Counted from the first letter of the stretch, positions 1 through 6,241 are shown. The stretch is 11,192 nucleotides of DNA from an uncultured Eubacteriales bacterium (GCA_934636325.1 CAKUAK010000082.1:1-11192), one strand, 5' to 3'. Numbers and translations are program-made. The notes: generated from the letters alone by a model not told the origin.

Positions 1-89
1 GGCATGCATACTGCGGGTCTATGGGCCACTTCGTCCCGGGGACAACTCCCCGTCCCCCGGGCACTGGTCACATGCATGCCTACTCTGCC
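1..89 (-). promoter_or_regulatory. Tetrahydrofolate (THF) riboswitch, 3' end cut by the window edge
   Basis: Read on the minus strand, this stretch matches the THF riboswitch layout element by element. The 5' P1 strand GGCAG (89-85) runs into the conserved AGAGTAG (86-80). P2 is GGCATGCAT (80-72) pairing perfectly with ATGCATGCC (9-1). A joining segment ending in CAGTG (66-62) precedes P3, CCCGGGGG (61-54) with TCCCCGGG (42-35), closed by an 11-nt G-rich loop (53-43). The conserved ACGAAG follows directly at 34-29. In known members the P3 loop makes a pseudoknot with a segment 3' of P2, and P1 closes after that; both partners lie beyond position 1 here. The class senses reduced folates and controls folate transport or biosynthesis genes, so a folate gene is expected just left of the window. 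The identification rests on remembered consensus, not a covariance-model search. Confidence 0.85.
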
Positions 90-106
90 TTTAATATTGT
101 TTTTAT

Positions 107-135
107 ATTATACCACCGGGCGGCCTATCTGGCAA
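107..135 (-). promoter_or_regulatory. Sigma-A promoter of the THF riboswitch transcript
   Basis: On the minus strand a -35 box TTGCCA (135-130) is separated by 17 bp from a perfect -10 TATAAT (112-107). The -10 is preceded by TGG, giving an extended -10. Transcription would start near position 100, about ten bases before the riboswitch P1. The -35 box overlaps the last codons of the carbon-nitrogen hydrolase gene, so the riboswitch unit can be transcribed independently of that gene. Confidence 0.8.
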
Positions 136-946
136 GCTCCTCCAGGCGGTATATATCGGTGCGCCGGGCGCTCATAAGGGGCAGCTGGGCGCGGATATCC
201 TCTATCTGCGAAAGGTCGAGATCGAGCAGCATCTTCCCCTCTCCACCGTCGAGCCTGCCGAGGACGGTGCCCCAGGGCGAGACGGCCATCGAGTTTCCGT
301 AGGCCACATAGACGCCCTTTTCATCCCTGGCGGGGGAAACGCCGACGGTGAAGAGCTGGCTGTCGACGGCGCGCTGGCGGAAGGCCAGCTCCCAATGTGC
401 GGGGCCGGTGGTCATGTTGAAGGCGGCGGGGACGAATATGACCTTCGCTCCGCGCAGGGCCATGAGGCGGCTGAGCTCGGGGAAGCGTATGTCGAAGCAG
501 ATACAGAGGCCCATCACCCCGAACTCGGTCTGGAAGGTCGTGACATCGTCGCCGGGTGTAAAGGTCTCCGATTCGAAGAAACGCTGCCCGCCGCGGACGT
601 CGATATCGAAAAGATGCATCTTGCGGTGGCGGGCGATCTGGCGTCCCGAACGGTCATAGACAAAGGATGTGTTATATATCTTCCCGTCCTCCCTCTCGGG
701 CATCGAGCCGCCGACGACATATATGCCGTGCTTTGCGGCAAATCCGGCAAGCGCCGTGCGTGTCGGGCCGAAGCCCTCTTCGGCGTAATCGGCAAAATAC
801 TTATTGGAATACGGGCATGTGAACATCTCGGGCAGGACGGCTATATCCGCGCCCTTTTCGGCGGCCCATGCGATGGCCTCTCCGGCGCGGGACAGGTTTT
901 CGTTCTTATCAAAGGACACAGGCAGCTGGAGCAATGCTGTTTTCAT
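125..946 (-). CDS. Carbon-nitrogen hydrolase, Nit2/omega-amidase-like
   Basis: Member of the nitrilase superfamily (273 aa, normal length), cytosolic, with no signal peptide. The catalytic triad is visible: Glu40 in LPEMF, Lys109 in HRKMHLFDID and Cys150 in CICFDIRFPEL. Further Nit2-type signatures are FNMTTGPAHWELAFRQRAVD, SPARDE and the C-terminal RRTDIY. Known Nit2/YafV enzymes hydrolyse omega-amides such as alpha-ketoglutaramate, or deaminated glutathione; which substrate applies here is not decidable. The start is placed at ATG 946 rather than the in-frame GTG at 955, because that GTG lies inside the Shine-Dalgarno sequence AGAGGTG (959-953), which is 6 nt from the ATG. The gene has its own promoter and is divergent from the M20 amidohydrolase. 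Family assignment is firm and substrate is inferred. Confidence 0.93.
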   Translation of the reverse strand: MKTALLQLPVSFDKNENLSRAGEAIAWAAEKGADIAVLPEMFTCPYSNKYFADYAEEGFGPTRTALAGFAAKHGIYVVGGSMPEREDGKIYNTSFVYDRSGRQIARHRKMHLFDIDVRGGQRFFESETFTPGDDVTTFQTEFGVMGLCICFDIRFPELSRLMALRGAKVIFVPAAFNMTTGPAHWELAFRQRAVDSQLFTVGVSPARDEKGVYVAYGNSMAVSPWGTVLGRLDGGEGKMLLDLDLSQIEDIRAQLPLMSARRTDIYRLEELAR

Positions 947-967
947 TAAAATCACCTCTTATTTATA

Positions 968-997
968 ATTGTATCAGACGGCGAAAAAAGCTGTCAA
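968..997 (-). promoter_or_regulatory. Promoter of the carbon-nitrogen hydrolase gene
   Basis: The minus strand carries a perfect -35 TTGACA (997-992), an 18-bp spacer and a -10 TACAAT (973-968). TGA directly before the -10 supplies an extended -10. The predicted start lies near 960, so the leader is very short and the Shine-Dalgarno sequence follows almost at once. Confidence 0.75.
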
Positions 998-1003
998 CTG
1001 CGA

Positions 1004-1032
1004 TAGACTTTTTCCCATGGCTGTGGTATGCT
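1004..1032 (+). promoter_or_regulatory. Candidate promoter of the M20 amidohydrolase gene
   Basis: The plus strand has a -35-like TAGACT (1004-1009), a 17-bp spacer and a -10-like TATGCT (1027-1032) preceded by TGG (extended -10). The start would be near 1039, giving a leader of roughly 65 nt. The leader holds an imperfect hairpin: GACCCT (1052-1057) pairs with AGGGTC (1074-1079), with CGG/CCG inside. The -35 is weak, so this is less certain than the divergent promoter beside it. Confidence 0.5.
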
Positions 1033-1105
1033 GTGTATATCTCATAATTACGACCCTTCGGGATGACAGCCGCAGGGTCAAAACCAACAAAGGAGTGAGA
1101 TCACA

Positions 1106-2470
1106 ATGGATAGACTGGAACAGAAAATATGTGATATCATCGACAGCAAAAAGGACGAGATCATCGCCTTCGGCCGTGATATCTGGACACATGCCGAGCT
1201 GGGCTACCGCGAGTTCCGTACGGCCGGCAAGTTCACCGACGTCCTCAAGAGCCTCGGCATCGAGACGGTAGAGGGCCTTGCCGTCACCGGCGCGAAGGGC
1301 TACCTCAAGGGCAAGGACTACAAGGGCACGACGGTCGCTCTCATGGGCGAGTATGACGCCCTGCCCATCGCCAACCATCCCGACGCCAACCCCGAGACCG
1401 GCGCTTCCCACTGCTGCGGCCATAACGCGCAGATCACCGGCGTCATGGGCGCCGCCCTGGCCCTCAGCGATCCCGAGATCCGCGACGCCATGGACGGCAA
1501 CATCGTCTTCTTCGGCGTTCCCGCCGAGGAGTTCGTTGAGGTCGAGCTCAAGAGCAAGATGATCGAGGAAGGCAAGATCGGCTACGGCGGCGGCAAGTGC
1601 GAGCTTATACGCATCGGCGCAATGGACGACATCGACATCACGGTCGGCCACCACACCAACCCGGGCGTCGACCTCTGCCTCTCCAACGGCACCAACAACG
1701 GTTTTGTCAACAAGATGATAACCTTCACGGGCCGTGCGGCCCACGCCGCCGGCGCGCCCCAGAACGGCATCGATGCATATAATGCCGCCGCACTGGCCAA
1801 GAATGCTGTCGACATCCAGCGTGAATCCTTCCGCGACAAGGATACGGTCCGCATCCACGGCTTTACCGTTCAGGGCGGCAGCGCCACCAATGTCATTGCC
1901 GACAATATCGTTCTTGAATATTATGTCAGGGCCAACAACATCCCCGCCGTCATCGACGCCTCTAAAAAATTCGATCGCGCCATGCGTGCCGGCGCCGTTG
2001 CGACAGGTGCCGGCCTGACCATCAAGACCTTCGCCGGATATCTGCCCCTCATCCCCGTCAAGGAGACGGCTTCGGTCGTCGAGGCCCTCAAGGATGCCAA
2101 CGAGTCGACCGGCAACAAGTATAACGTCGACATCCCCGAAGAGCTCAGGCACTCGACCGGCTCTACCGATTACGGCGATGTCGCCAACATCATGCCGACC
2201 ATCCAGTTCGGCACAGGCGGATACAAGGGTGTCCTGCATAACCCCGACGTCATGCCGACCGACGAATATCTGGCCTATGTCATGACGGCAAAGGTATTCG
2301 CCCTCGCCGGCTACAAGCTGCTCAAGAACGGCGGCGAGTATGCCAAGGCCATGATCGACAGCTATGAGGCCGTCATGACCCGCGACGAGTACATCAAGTA
2401 TATGGACAGCATGATGAGCGAAGAGCACATCGACATGCAGCCCCTGCCCCTGCTCGACGAGCAGAAGTAA
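1106..2470 (+). CDS. M20 family metallo-amidohydrolase, AbgB-like
   Basis: A 454-aa dinuclear-metal amidohydrolase/peptidase of the M20 family, cytosolic, without a signal peptide. Visible signatures are the N-terminal WTHAELGYREF (27-37), MGEYDALP (80-87), the metal-binding SHCCGHNAQ (101-109, with Cys104 and His106 as likely ligands), the catalytic/metal pair PAEE (140-143), GHH (182-184), the dimerisation-domain start FTGRAAHAAG, and a late GVLHNPDVMPTDEY that holds the last His ligand. GSTDYGDVANIMPT resembles the AbgB group, which cleaves p-aminobenzoyl-glutamate, a folate breakdown product, but related enzymes cleave other N-acyl amino acids. AAGGAG lies about 10 nt before the ATG. Codons are strongly biased to C at the third position, which suggests good expression. 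A terminator follows 5 nt after the stop. Family is confident; substrate is not. Confidence 0.88.
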   Translation: MDRLEQKICDIIDSKKDEIIAFGRDIWTHAELGYREFRTAGKFTDVLKSLGIETVEGLAVTGAKGYLKGKDYKGTTVALMGEYDALPIANHPDANPETGASHCCGHNAQITGVMGAALALSDPEIRDAMDGNIVFFGVPAEEFVEVELKSKMIEEGKIGYGGGKCELIRIGAMDDIDITVGHHTNPGVDLCLSNGTNNGFVNKMITFTGRAAHAAGAPQNGIDAYNAAALAKNAVDIQRESFRDKDTVRIHGFTVQGGSATNVIADNIVLEYYVRANNIPAVIDASKKFDRAMRAGAVATGAGLTIKTFAGYLPLIPVKETASVVEALKDANESTGNKYNVDIPEELRHSTGSTDYGDVANIMPTIQFGTGGYKGVLHNPDVMPTDEYLAYVMTAKVFALAGYKLLKNGGEYAKAMIDSYEAVMTRDEYIKYMDSMMSEEHIDMQPLPLLDEQK

Positions 2471-2474
2471 TCAA

Positions 2475-2514
2475 AGCGCCCGTTCCGCGAGATGCCGGAA
2501 CGGGCGTTATTTTT
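2475..2514 (+). terminator. Rho-independent terminator between convergent genes
   Basis: An 11-bp perfect GC-rich stem, CGCCCGTTCCG (2477-2487) with CGGAACGGGCG (2496-2506), has an 8-nt loop and is followed by TTATTTTT (2507-2514). G-U and A-U pairs extend the stem to 2475/2508. It ends the M20 transcript. On the minus strand the same stem is followed only by a short CTTT, so it may also act weakly for the acetyltransferase gene. Confidence 0.9.
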
Positions 2515-3028
2515 ATCTTATCCTCGGGTCGACCTTGAAGGTCATGACCGTCCCACGCAGGCCGCCGTCATACCACCGCGGTCCGCGGCGCAGCTTGACC
2601 TCGTTAAAGCCGGGGGCGTCGAAGGTCTGACGCCAGAAGCTGTGGGAGGGGACGTTTTTGGGGTGCATCATTAGCTGCCACCACCCGCCGAAGGAGCGGA
2701 CCAGCAGCCGCGCCGCCGTCGTCCCCACCCTGCCGCGGCGGAACCCGGGCATGATATAGAACTCGGCTATCGAGCGGCTGGGGTGCCACAGGTGGACATA
2801 GTGGTTCCGGTTGACCAGCGCCAGCCCGGCCCTTTGACCGTCGGCCAGGATAAAGAAGGGATGGCGCTCGGGCTCTTCCCAATAGGAATCAAAGGGCTGA
2901 TAGGGGTATATGCCCCGCTCGTCGGGCTCGGTCGGCTCGAAGGCCGAGAACTCGGCGATATAGCCCTGCATCATATCGAACATCGCCGCCTTGTCGGAAA
3001 GGGCGGCCTCTTCAAGCTCTATCCTCAT
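2513..3028 (-). CDS. GNAT family N-acetyltransferase
   Basis: A 171-aa protein of typical GNAT length. The acetyl-CoA binding motif A is clear at residues 88-110: a beta strand AEFYIMP, then the pyrophosphate loop RRGRVG (97-102) and helix TTAARLL. NVPSHSFWRQTF (125-136) fits motif B, where an Asn or Ser is often followed by a helix ending in Phe. The acceptor substrate cannot be read from sequence. The start ATG lies 9 nt after the alanine racemase stop, and its Shine-Dalgarno AGGATG overlaps that stop, so the two genes are very likely co-transcribed and translationally linked. The stop codon lies in the T-tract of the convergent terminator, so there is almost no 3' spacer. Confidence 0.85.
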   Translation of the reverse strand: MRIELEEAALSDKAAMFDMMQGYIAEFSAFEPTEPDERGIYPYQPFDSYWEEPERHPFFILADGQRAGLALVNRNHYVHLWHPSRSIAEFYIMPGFRRGRVGTTAARLLVRSFGGWWQLMMHPKNVPSHSFWRQTFDAPGFNEVKLRRGPRWYDGGLRGTVMTFKVDPRIR

Positions 3029-3037
3029 GCCGTCATC

Positions 3038-4150
3038 CTAAAAGAGATAGTCGGTGAACATGACCTCTTCGCCCTTCTCGTAATATACGCGGGGGACGCG
3101 GCGGGCTATGCCCGAGAGCAGCGAGTTGACATTGACCCCGCACAGCTTTGCCGCCTCGGTGAAGGTGAAGTCGCCCTCGCCGCTGCCGAATACCGTCACG
3201 GTGTCGCCCTCGCGCACCTCGGGGATATCGGTTATGTCGACCATGCACATATCCATGCAGAGCACGCCGACATAGGGGGCCTTTTTGCCCCTTATGGTGA
3301 CATGGCCGACGCCGTTTGAAAGTACGCGGGGCACGCCGTCGGAATATCCGTAGGGCAGCGTGGCGATGACCCTGTCGTGGTCGCATTTGTCGGTCAGGCC
3401 ATAGCTTATGCCGTCGCCCGCCGGGACCTTATGGACGAATATGACCTGCGAGCGCAGGGTCATTATCGGCAGGGCGTCGGGGCCGTAGCCATAGAATATC
3501 GCGCCGGGGCGCACCATATTGAGGCTCCTCGGGCCGTATTTTCCGAGGGCTATGCCGTCGCTTATATGGCGGAAGCCCAGCTCTATGCCCCCGGCCTCCA
3601 GCCGGGCGCACATATCGTTGAAGCGTTCGAGCTGCTTCATGTCGTCCTCCTTCGAGCCCTGGGCGAAGTGAGAGAATATGCCCTCTATATGGATATTCTC
3701 CATCTGCGAGATCTCTTTGATCTCACGCACGGTCTGCTCGGTCAGGTCGAAGCCCAGGCGGTGCAGGCCGGTATCCAGCTTGATATGTATGGATATCGGC
3801 TGTCCGACGGCGTTGAGGGCCTCGGCCTGCCGGAGCGAAAAGACGGTCAGCGCGACGTCGTATTCGGCGGCGTAGTGCATAAGGTTCTCGGGGGTATAGC
3901 CGAGGACAAGTATGCTGCCCCGGTGGAAGGTGCGGCGCAGCTCCATGGCCTCGCCGATATTGGCGACGCCGAAATAGCGTATGCCGCTCGTAAAGAGCTT
4001 GCGCATCAGCACGGCCGCACCGTGGCCGTAGGCATTGGCCTTTATGACCGCCATGGGGGTGCTGTCGCCCGCAAGGCTCTTGACAAGCTGTATATTATGC
4101 TCGAAGCGGTCGAGATCGATCTCGCACCGCGTAAGGCTGAATCTATCCAT
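3038..4150 (-). CDS. alr: Alanine racemase
   Basis: A PLP-dependent, fold-type III racemase of 370 aa that makes D-alanine for peptidoglycan. The PLP lysine is Lys37 in AVIKANAYGHG, and the opposing catalytic tyrosine is Tyr250 in GISYGLT. Lys124 and Arg131 in KLDTGLHRLG match the carbamylated lysine and the arginine that contacts PLP N1 in the family. The C-terminal domain has LPYGYSDGVPR and VGVLCMDMCMVD. The usual phosphate-binding segment (H-x-A-N-S-A in Geobacillus Alr) reads HISDGIA here, with Gly199 at the usual Ser. Start: ATG at 4150 has GAGGTGA (4163-4157) 6 nt upstream. It is the first gene of a two-gene unit with the downstream acetyltransferase and is divergent from the PduL gene. 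Confidence 0.96.
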   Translation of the reverse strand: MDRFSLTRCEIDLDRFEHNIQLVKSLAGDSTPMAVIKANAYGHGAAVLMRKLFTSGIRYFGVANIGEAMELRRTFHRGSILVLGYTPENLMHYAAEYDVALTVFSLRQAEALNAVGQPISIHIKLDTGLHRLGFDLTEQTVREIKEISQMENIHIEGIFSHFAQGSKEDDMKQLERFNDMCARLEAGGIELGFRHISDGIALGKYGPRSLNMVRPGAIFYGYGPDALPIMTLRSQVIFVHKVPAGDGISYGLTDKCDHDRVIATLPYGYSDGVPRVLSNGVGHVTIRGKKAPYVGVLCMDMCMVDITDIPEVREGDTVTVFGSGEGDFTFTEAAKLCGVNVNSLLSGIARRVPRVYYEKGEEVMFTDYLF

Positions 4151-4177
4151 CCTGTGTCACCTCGTGATATGGGTATG

Positions 4178-4204
4178 TGACGGCCGCTGGCGCGGCCTCT
4201 GTCA
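4178..4204. repeat. GC-rich inverted repeat in the alr leader
   Basis: GGCCGC (4182-4187) and GCGGCC (4192-4197) flank a TGGC loop. The outer TGAC (4178-4181) and GTCA (4201-4204) also pair across a 3-nt bulge. It lies just downstream of the alr -10 box and upstream of the Shine-Dalgarno site, so it could be an mRNA hairpin or an operator. There is no T-tract, so it is not a terminator. Confidence 0.55.
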
Positions 4205-4208
4205 AATC

Positions 4209-4238
4209 ATTATACAGCATGACGCCCCGGTATAACAA
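4209..4238 (-). promoter_or_regulatory. Promoter of the alr-GNAT unit
   Basis: On the minus strand a -35 TTGTTA (4238-4233), an 18-bp spacer and a perfect -10 TATAAT (4214-4209) lie about 60 bp before the alr start. Transcription would begin near 4202, at the edge of the GC-rich inverted repeat. Confidence 0.7.
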
Positions 4239-4292
4239 GAGCGTTTGTATAACGGAAATCGGGCCGTAAGAGCTAATATTTGTGCTTATGGC

Positions 4293-4321
4293 TTGAAAAA
4301 CGGCTATCCCTGTGATAAATT
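4293..4321 (+). promoter_or_regulatory. Promoter of the PduL gene
   Basis: TTGAAA (4293-4298), a 17-bp spacer and TAAATT (4316-4321), preceded by TGA as an extended -10. The predicted leader of about 50 nt holds a short palindrome, GCGGCC (4328-4333) with GGCCGC (4336-4341), directly after the expected start. The Shine-Dalgarno GGAGGAG (4367-4373) follows, 5 nt before the ATG. Confidence 0.65.
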
Positions 4322-4378
4322 GAATATGCGGCCCAGGCCGCGCGATATTATTAAAAACAATACATCGGAGGAGATAAA

Positions 4379-5002
4379 ATGGATAAGGTAATCATTGAAA
4401 CATCCGCACGTCACGTCCATCTGACCCGCGAGCATGTCGACATCCTGTTCGGCAAGGGCCATCAGCTGACACATAAAAAGGATCTGTCCCAGCCCGGCCA
4501 GTTCGCCTGCGAGGAGAGGGTCAGGGTCGAGGGCGCAAAGAGCGCTTTCCCCGCCGTTTCGGTCCTCGGACCCGAGCGCAAGGCCTCTCAGGTAGAGCTT
4601 TCGCTGACCGACGCCCGTTCGATCGGCGTAAAGGCACCCGTCCGCGAGAGCGGCGACATCGCCGGCTCCGGTTCATGTAAGCTGGTCGGACCCTGCGGCG
4701 AGGTCGAGCTGACAGAGGGCGTCATCGCCGCCCAGCGTCATCTCCATGTCACACCCGAGGACGCCGAGAAGCTGGGCGTCAAGGACAAGCAGATCATCTC
4801 TGTCGAGACAAACTACGGCGGACGCGCCCTGACCTTCGGCGACGTTGTCGTAAGGGTCTCCGAGAAGTTTGCCACAAGGATGCACATCGACACCGACGAG
4901 GCCAACGCCGCCGGCATCTCAGGCGAGTGCGAGGGCACTATCATCCTTTCATTATCGTATCAATATATGACATTAAAGCCCCTCCCCGCGGAGGGGCTTT
5001 AA
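4379..5002 (+). CDS. pduL: Phosphate acyltransferase, PduL type
   Basis: PduL family (phosphate propanoyltransferase), which interconverts acyl-CoA and acyl phosphate using a zinc-dependent fold unrelated to Pta. Both repeated beta-barrel motifs are present: SARHVHL (9-15, His12/His14) and QRHLHVT (119-125, His121/His123). The late signature MHIDTDEANAAG (168-179) contributes His169. At 207 aa it is of ordinary length. It begins directly with the conserved domain and lacks the N-terminal encapsulation peptide of microcompartment PduL, and no shell protein genes are near, so a cytosolic role in acetate or propionate formation is inferred. The last 11 or so residues are encoded by a terminator stem and are probably dispensable. 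Divergent from alr. No acetate kinase gene lies in the window. Confidence 0.94.
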   Translation: MDKVIIETSARHVHLTREHVDILFGKGHQLTHKKDLSQPGQFACEERVRVEGAKSAFPAVSVLGPERKASQVELSLTDARSIGVKAPVRESGDIAGSGSCKLVGPCGEVELTEGVIAAQRHLHVTPEDAEKLGVKDKQIISVETNYGGRALTFGDVVVRVSEKFATRMHIDTDEANAAGISGECEGTIILSLSYQYMTLKPLPAEGL

Positions 5003-5009
5003 TGTCATA
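4966..5009. terminator. Long-stem terminator overlapping the pduL stop codon
   Basis: A perfect 20-bp inverted repeat (arms 4966-4985 and 4990-5009) closes on a 4-nt loop, CCGC. Its core is CCCCTCC/GGAGGGG, flanked by AAAG on one side and CTTT on the other, giving short A/T tracts usable in either direction. The stop codon of pduL (5000-5002) lies in the 3' arm. There is no T-run beyond the stem, so termination may be partial. Confidence 0.75.
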
Positions 5010-5061
5010 AGGGCCTCTTGTCAATGCGGAATCATCACAAAGAATCGGGGGTGAGTTCACT

Positions 5062-6177
5062 ATGTATTGTCCCGACTATCGGAAAAGCTGTGCCGGCGTG
5101 AAGGAGCAGCCATGCCCCGACAGGCCGGAGATCTTCGATTACTGCTCTGTTCGGATAGAGGGGATCGCCCGTCCATATGCCTATCTGACCGGCGGTCTGC
5201 CTGTCAAGGTGGGAGACATGGTCGAGGTCCCCTTTGGGAGGTATGATGCCCTGCGTCATGGACAGGTGCTGTCTGCCGAATCCTGCACCCGCATGACGGC
5301 GCCATGGCCGCCCGAGCAGACCAAGACCGTTCTTCGCATCATTCCCGGCACACAGGATATGAATAGCACCGGAACCGCGGAAATCTCCGCCGCGCCCCGC
5401 ACAGAGATCAAAAGAGCCGGGATACCCACGAGTCCCTGCGCCTCCGCCGAACCTCTGAAAAGCCGGAATGATCCGCCGAAAAAGCAAAAAAAGCCCTTCG
5501 ACTTCACGAATATCATTTCGGCGGTTCTGGTGATAGGTGTGATAGGTGGAGTGTCGCTTACCACCATGCATCATAATCGGCAGCGCGCACAGGCATACGA
5601 AGCCTATAAACAGGAGCGTATGGAATACAGATACACAGATGAGTATCGGCTTGCGCAGATCAAGGCCGAGGCCGAAAAATACGCGGCCGACCGTGCTGCC
5701 GCCCAAAGAAGAAAAGATGAAGAGCTTAACGAGCTATACGGCGGCAAGGTGCCCGAGGATGGAATGCCGGTAAAATACCTCAAGTACACCTCGATGGGCG
5801 AGCCGAACAGGACCGAACCGTGCATGTCATATTATTCCGTAGACCCGGATCAGCGGTATATGACCCTTTACTGGTACAACAGCCAGCGGCAGACCATTGC
5901 CTCCTGCCGCTCCCATCGCCCGGAGGACGAGACCGAAGATGTCATTTACGGCTTCATAAGCTATGACCCGCCGCTCGGCGAGCCGATAAAAAAGCCCTCG
6001 CCTCCGGTCATTACATCGGTAATACCGTCGGAAAAGTATGATCGCACACCGTCGGATAGCGGCGGCCGCCGCTGGAACCTCCGGGACTATTACGACGATC
6101 CCGATGATCTCTTTGAGGCTAATGATGATTATTATGAAGACGAGGATGAGGCATGGGACGAATGGTATGACGGATGA
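5062..6177 (+). CDS. Unrecognised single-span membrane protein with PriA N-terminal-like domain
   Basis: A 371-aa protein that I cannot assign to a named family. Residues 1-28 carry Cys at 3, 10, 18 and 28. Residues 29-73 resemble the N-terminal DNA-binding beta-barrel of primosomal helicase PriA, with the typical YAYL, VGDMVEVPFGR and a following GQVLSAE. Residues about 95-147 are a Pro/Ser/Lys-rich linker ending in KKQKK. One membrane span covers about 149-169, so the basic side is probably cytoplasmic and the rest outside. Then comes a charged, probably helical segment (about 172-222), a Tyr/Trp-rich region (about 230-275), a proline-rich stretch and a strongly acidic C-terminus (about 345-371). 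The Shine-Dalgarno GGGGGTGA lies 7 nt before the ATG. Codon use is less biased to G/C-ending codons than in its neighbours. No helicase domain is present, so it is not PriA. Confidence 0.85.
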   Translation: MYCPDYRKSCAGVKEQPCPDRPEIFDYCSVRIEGIARPYAYLTGGLPVKVGDMVEVPFGRYDALRHGQVLSAESCTRMTAPWPPEQTKTVLRIIPGTQDMNSTGTAEISAAPRTEIKRAGIPTSPCASAEPLKSRNDPPKKQKKPFDFTNIISAVLVIGVIGGVSLTTMHHNRQRAQAYEAYKQERMEYRYTDEYRLAQIKAEAEKYAADRAAAQRRKDEELNELYGGKVPEDGMPVKYLKYTSMGEPNRTEPCMSYYSVDPDQRYMTLYWYNSQRQTIASCRSHRPEDETEDVIYGFISYDPPLGEPIKKPSPPVITSVIPSEKYDRTPSDSGGRRWNLRDYYDDPDDLFEANDDYYEDEDEAWDEWYDG

Positions 6178-6241
6178 CCGGCAGCACGATGTCAAAACCT
6201 GCTGTCTTTTCCGGATCATCTTCAAAAAATAAAAAGTATAG

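Noticed and set aside
1..89. Reading the left-edge structured RNA as a bacterial SRP RNA, a lysine riboswitch or a 6S RNA
   Set aside because: The conserved GGAAGGAAGCAGC-type SRP loop and the lysine-riboswitch core are absent and the size does not suit 6S RNA, whereas all the visible THF elements are in the correct order.
1054..1063. Possible UUCG-tetraloop hairpin in the M20 leader
   Set aside because: Only two base pairs close the TTCG loop, so it is not stable; the larger imperfect hairpin 1052-1079 is the better reading.
974..2428. Long minus-strand open frame of 484 codons across the M20 gene
   Set aside because: It is fully antisense to a clear M20 enzyme. Its length follows from the strong C bias at third positions, it lacks recognisable motifs and it has no good ribosome binding site.
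2783..4180. Plus-strand open frames opposite the acetyltransferase and alr genes
   Set aside because: They are antisense to well-supported genes, show no domain pattern and have no ribosome binding sites. They are shadows of GC-rich coding DNA.
5018..5046. Promoter TTGTCA-17-AGAATC before the membrane protein gene
   Set aside because: The -10 is poor and leaves hardly any leader before the ribosome binding site, so it is too weak to list.
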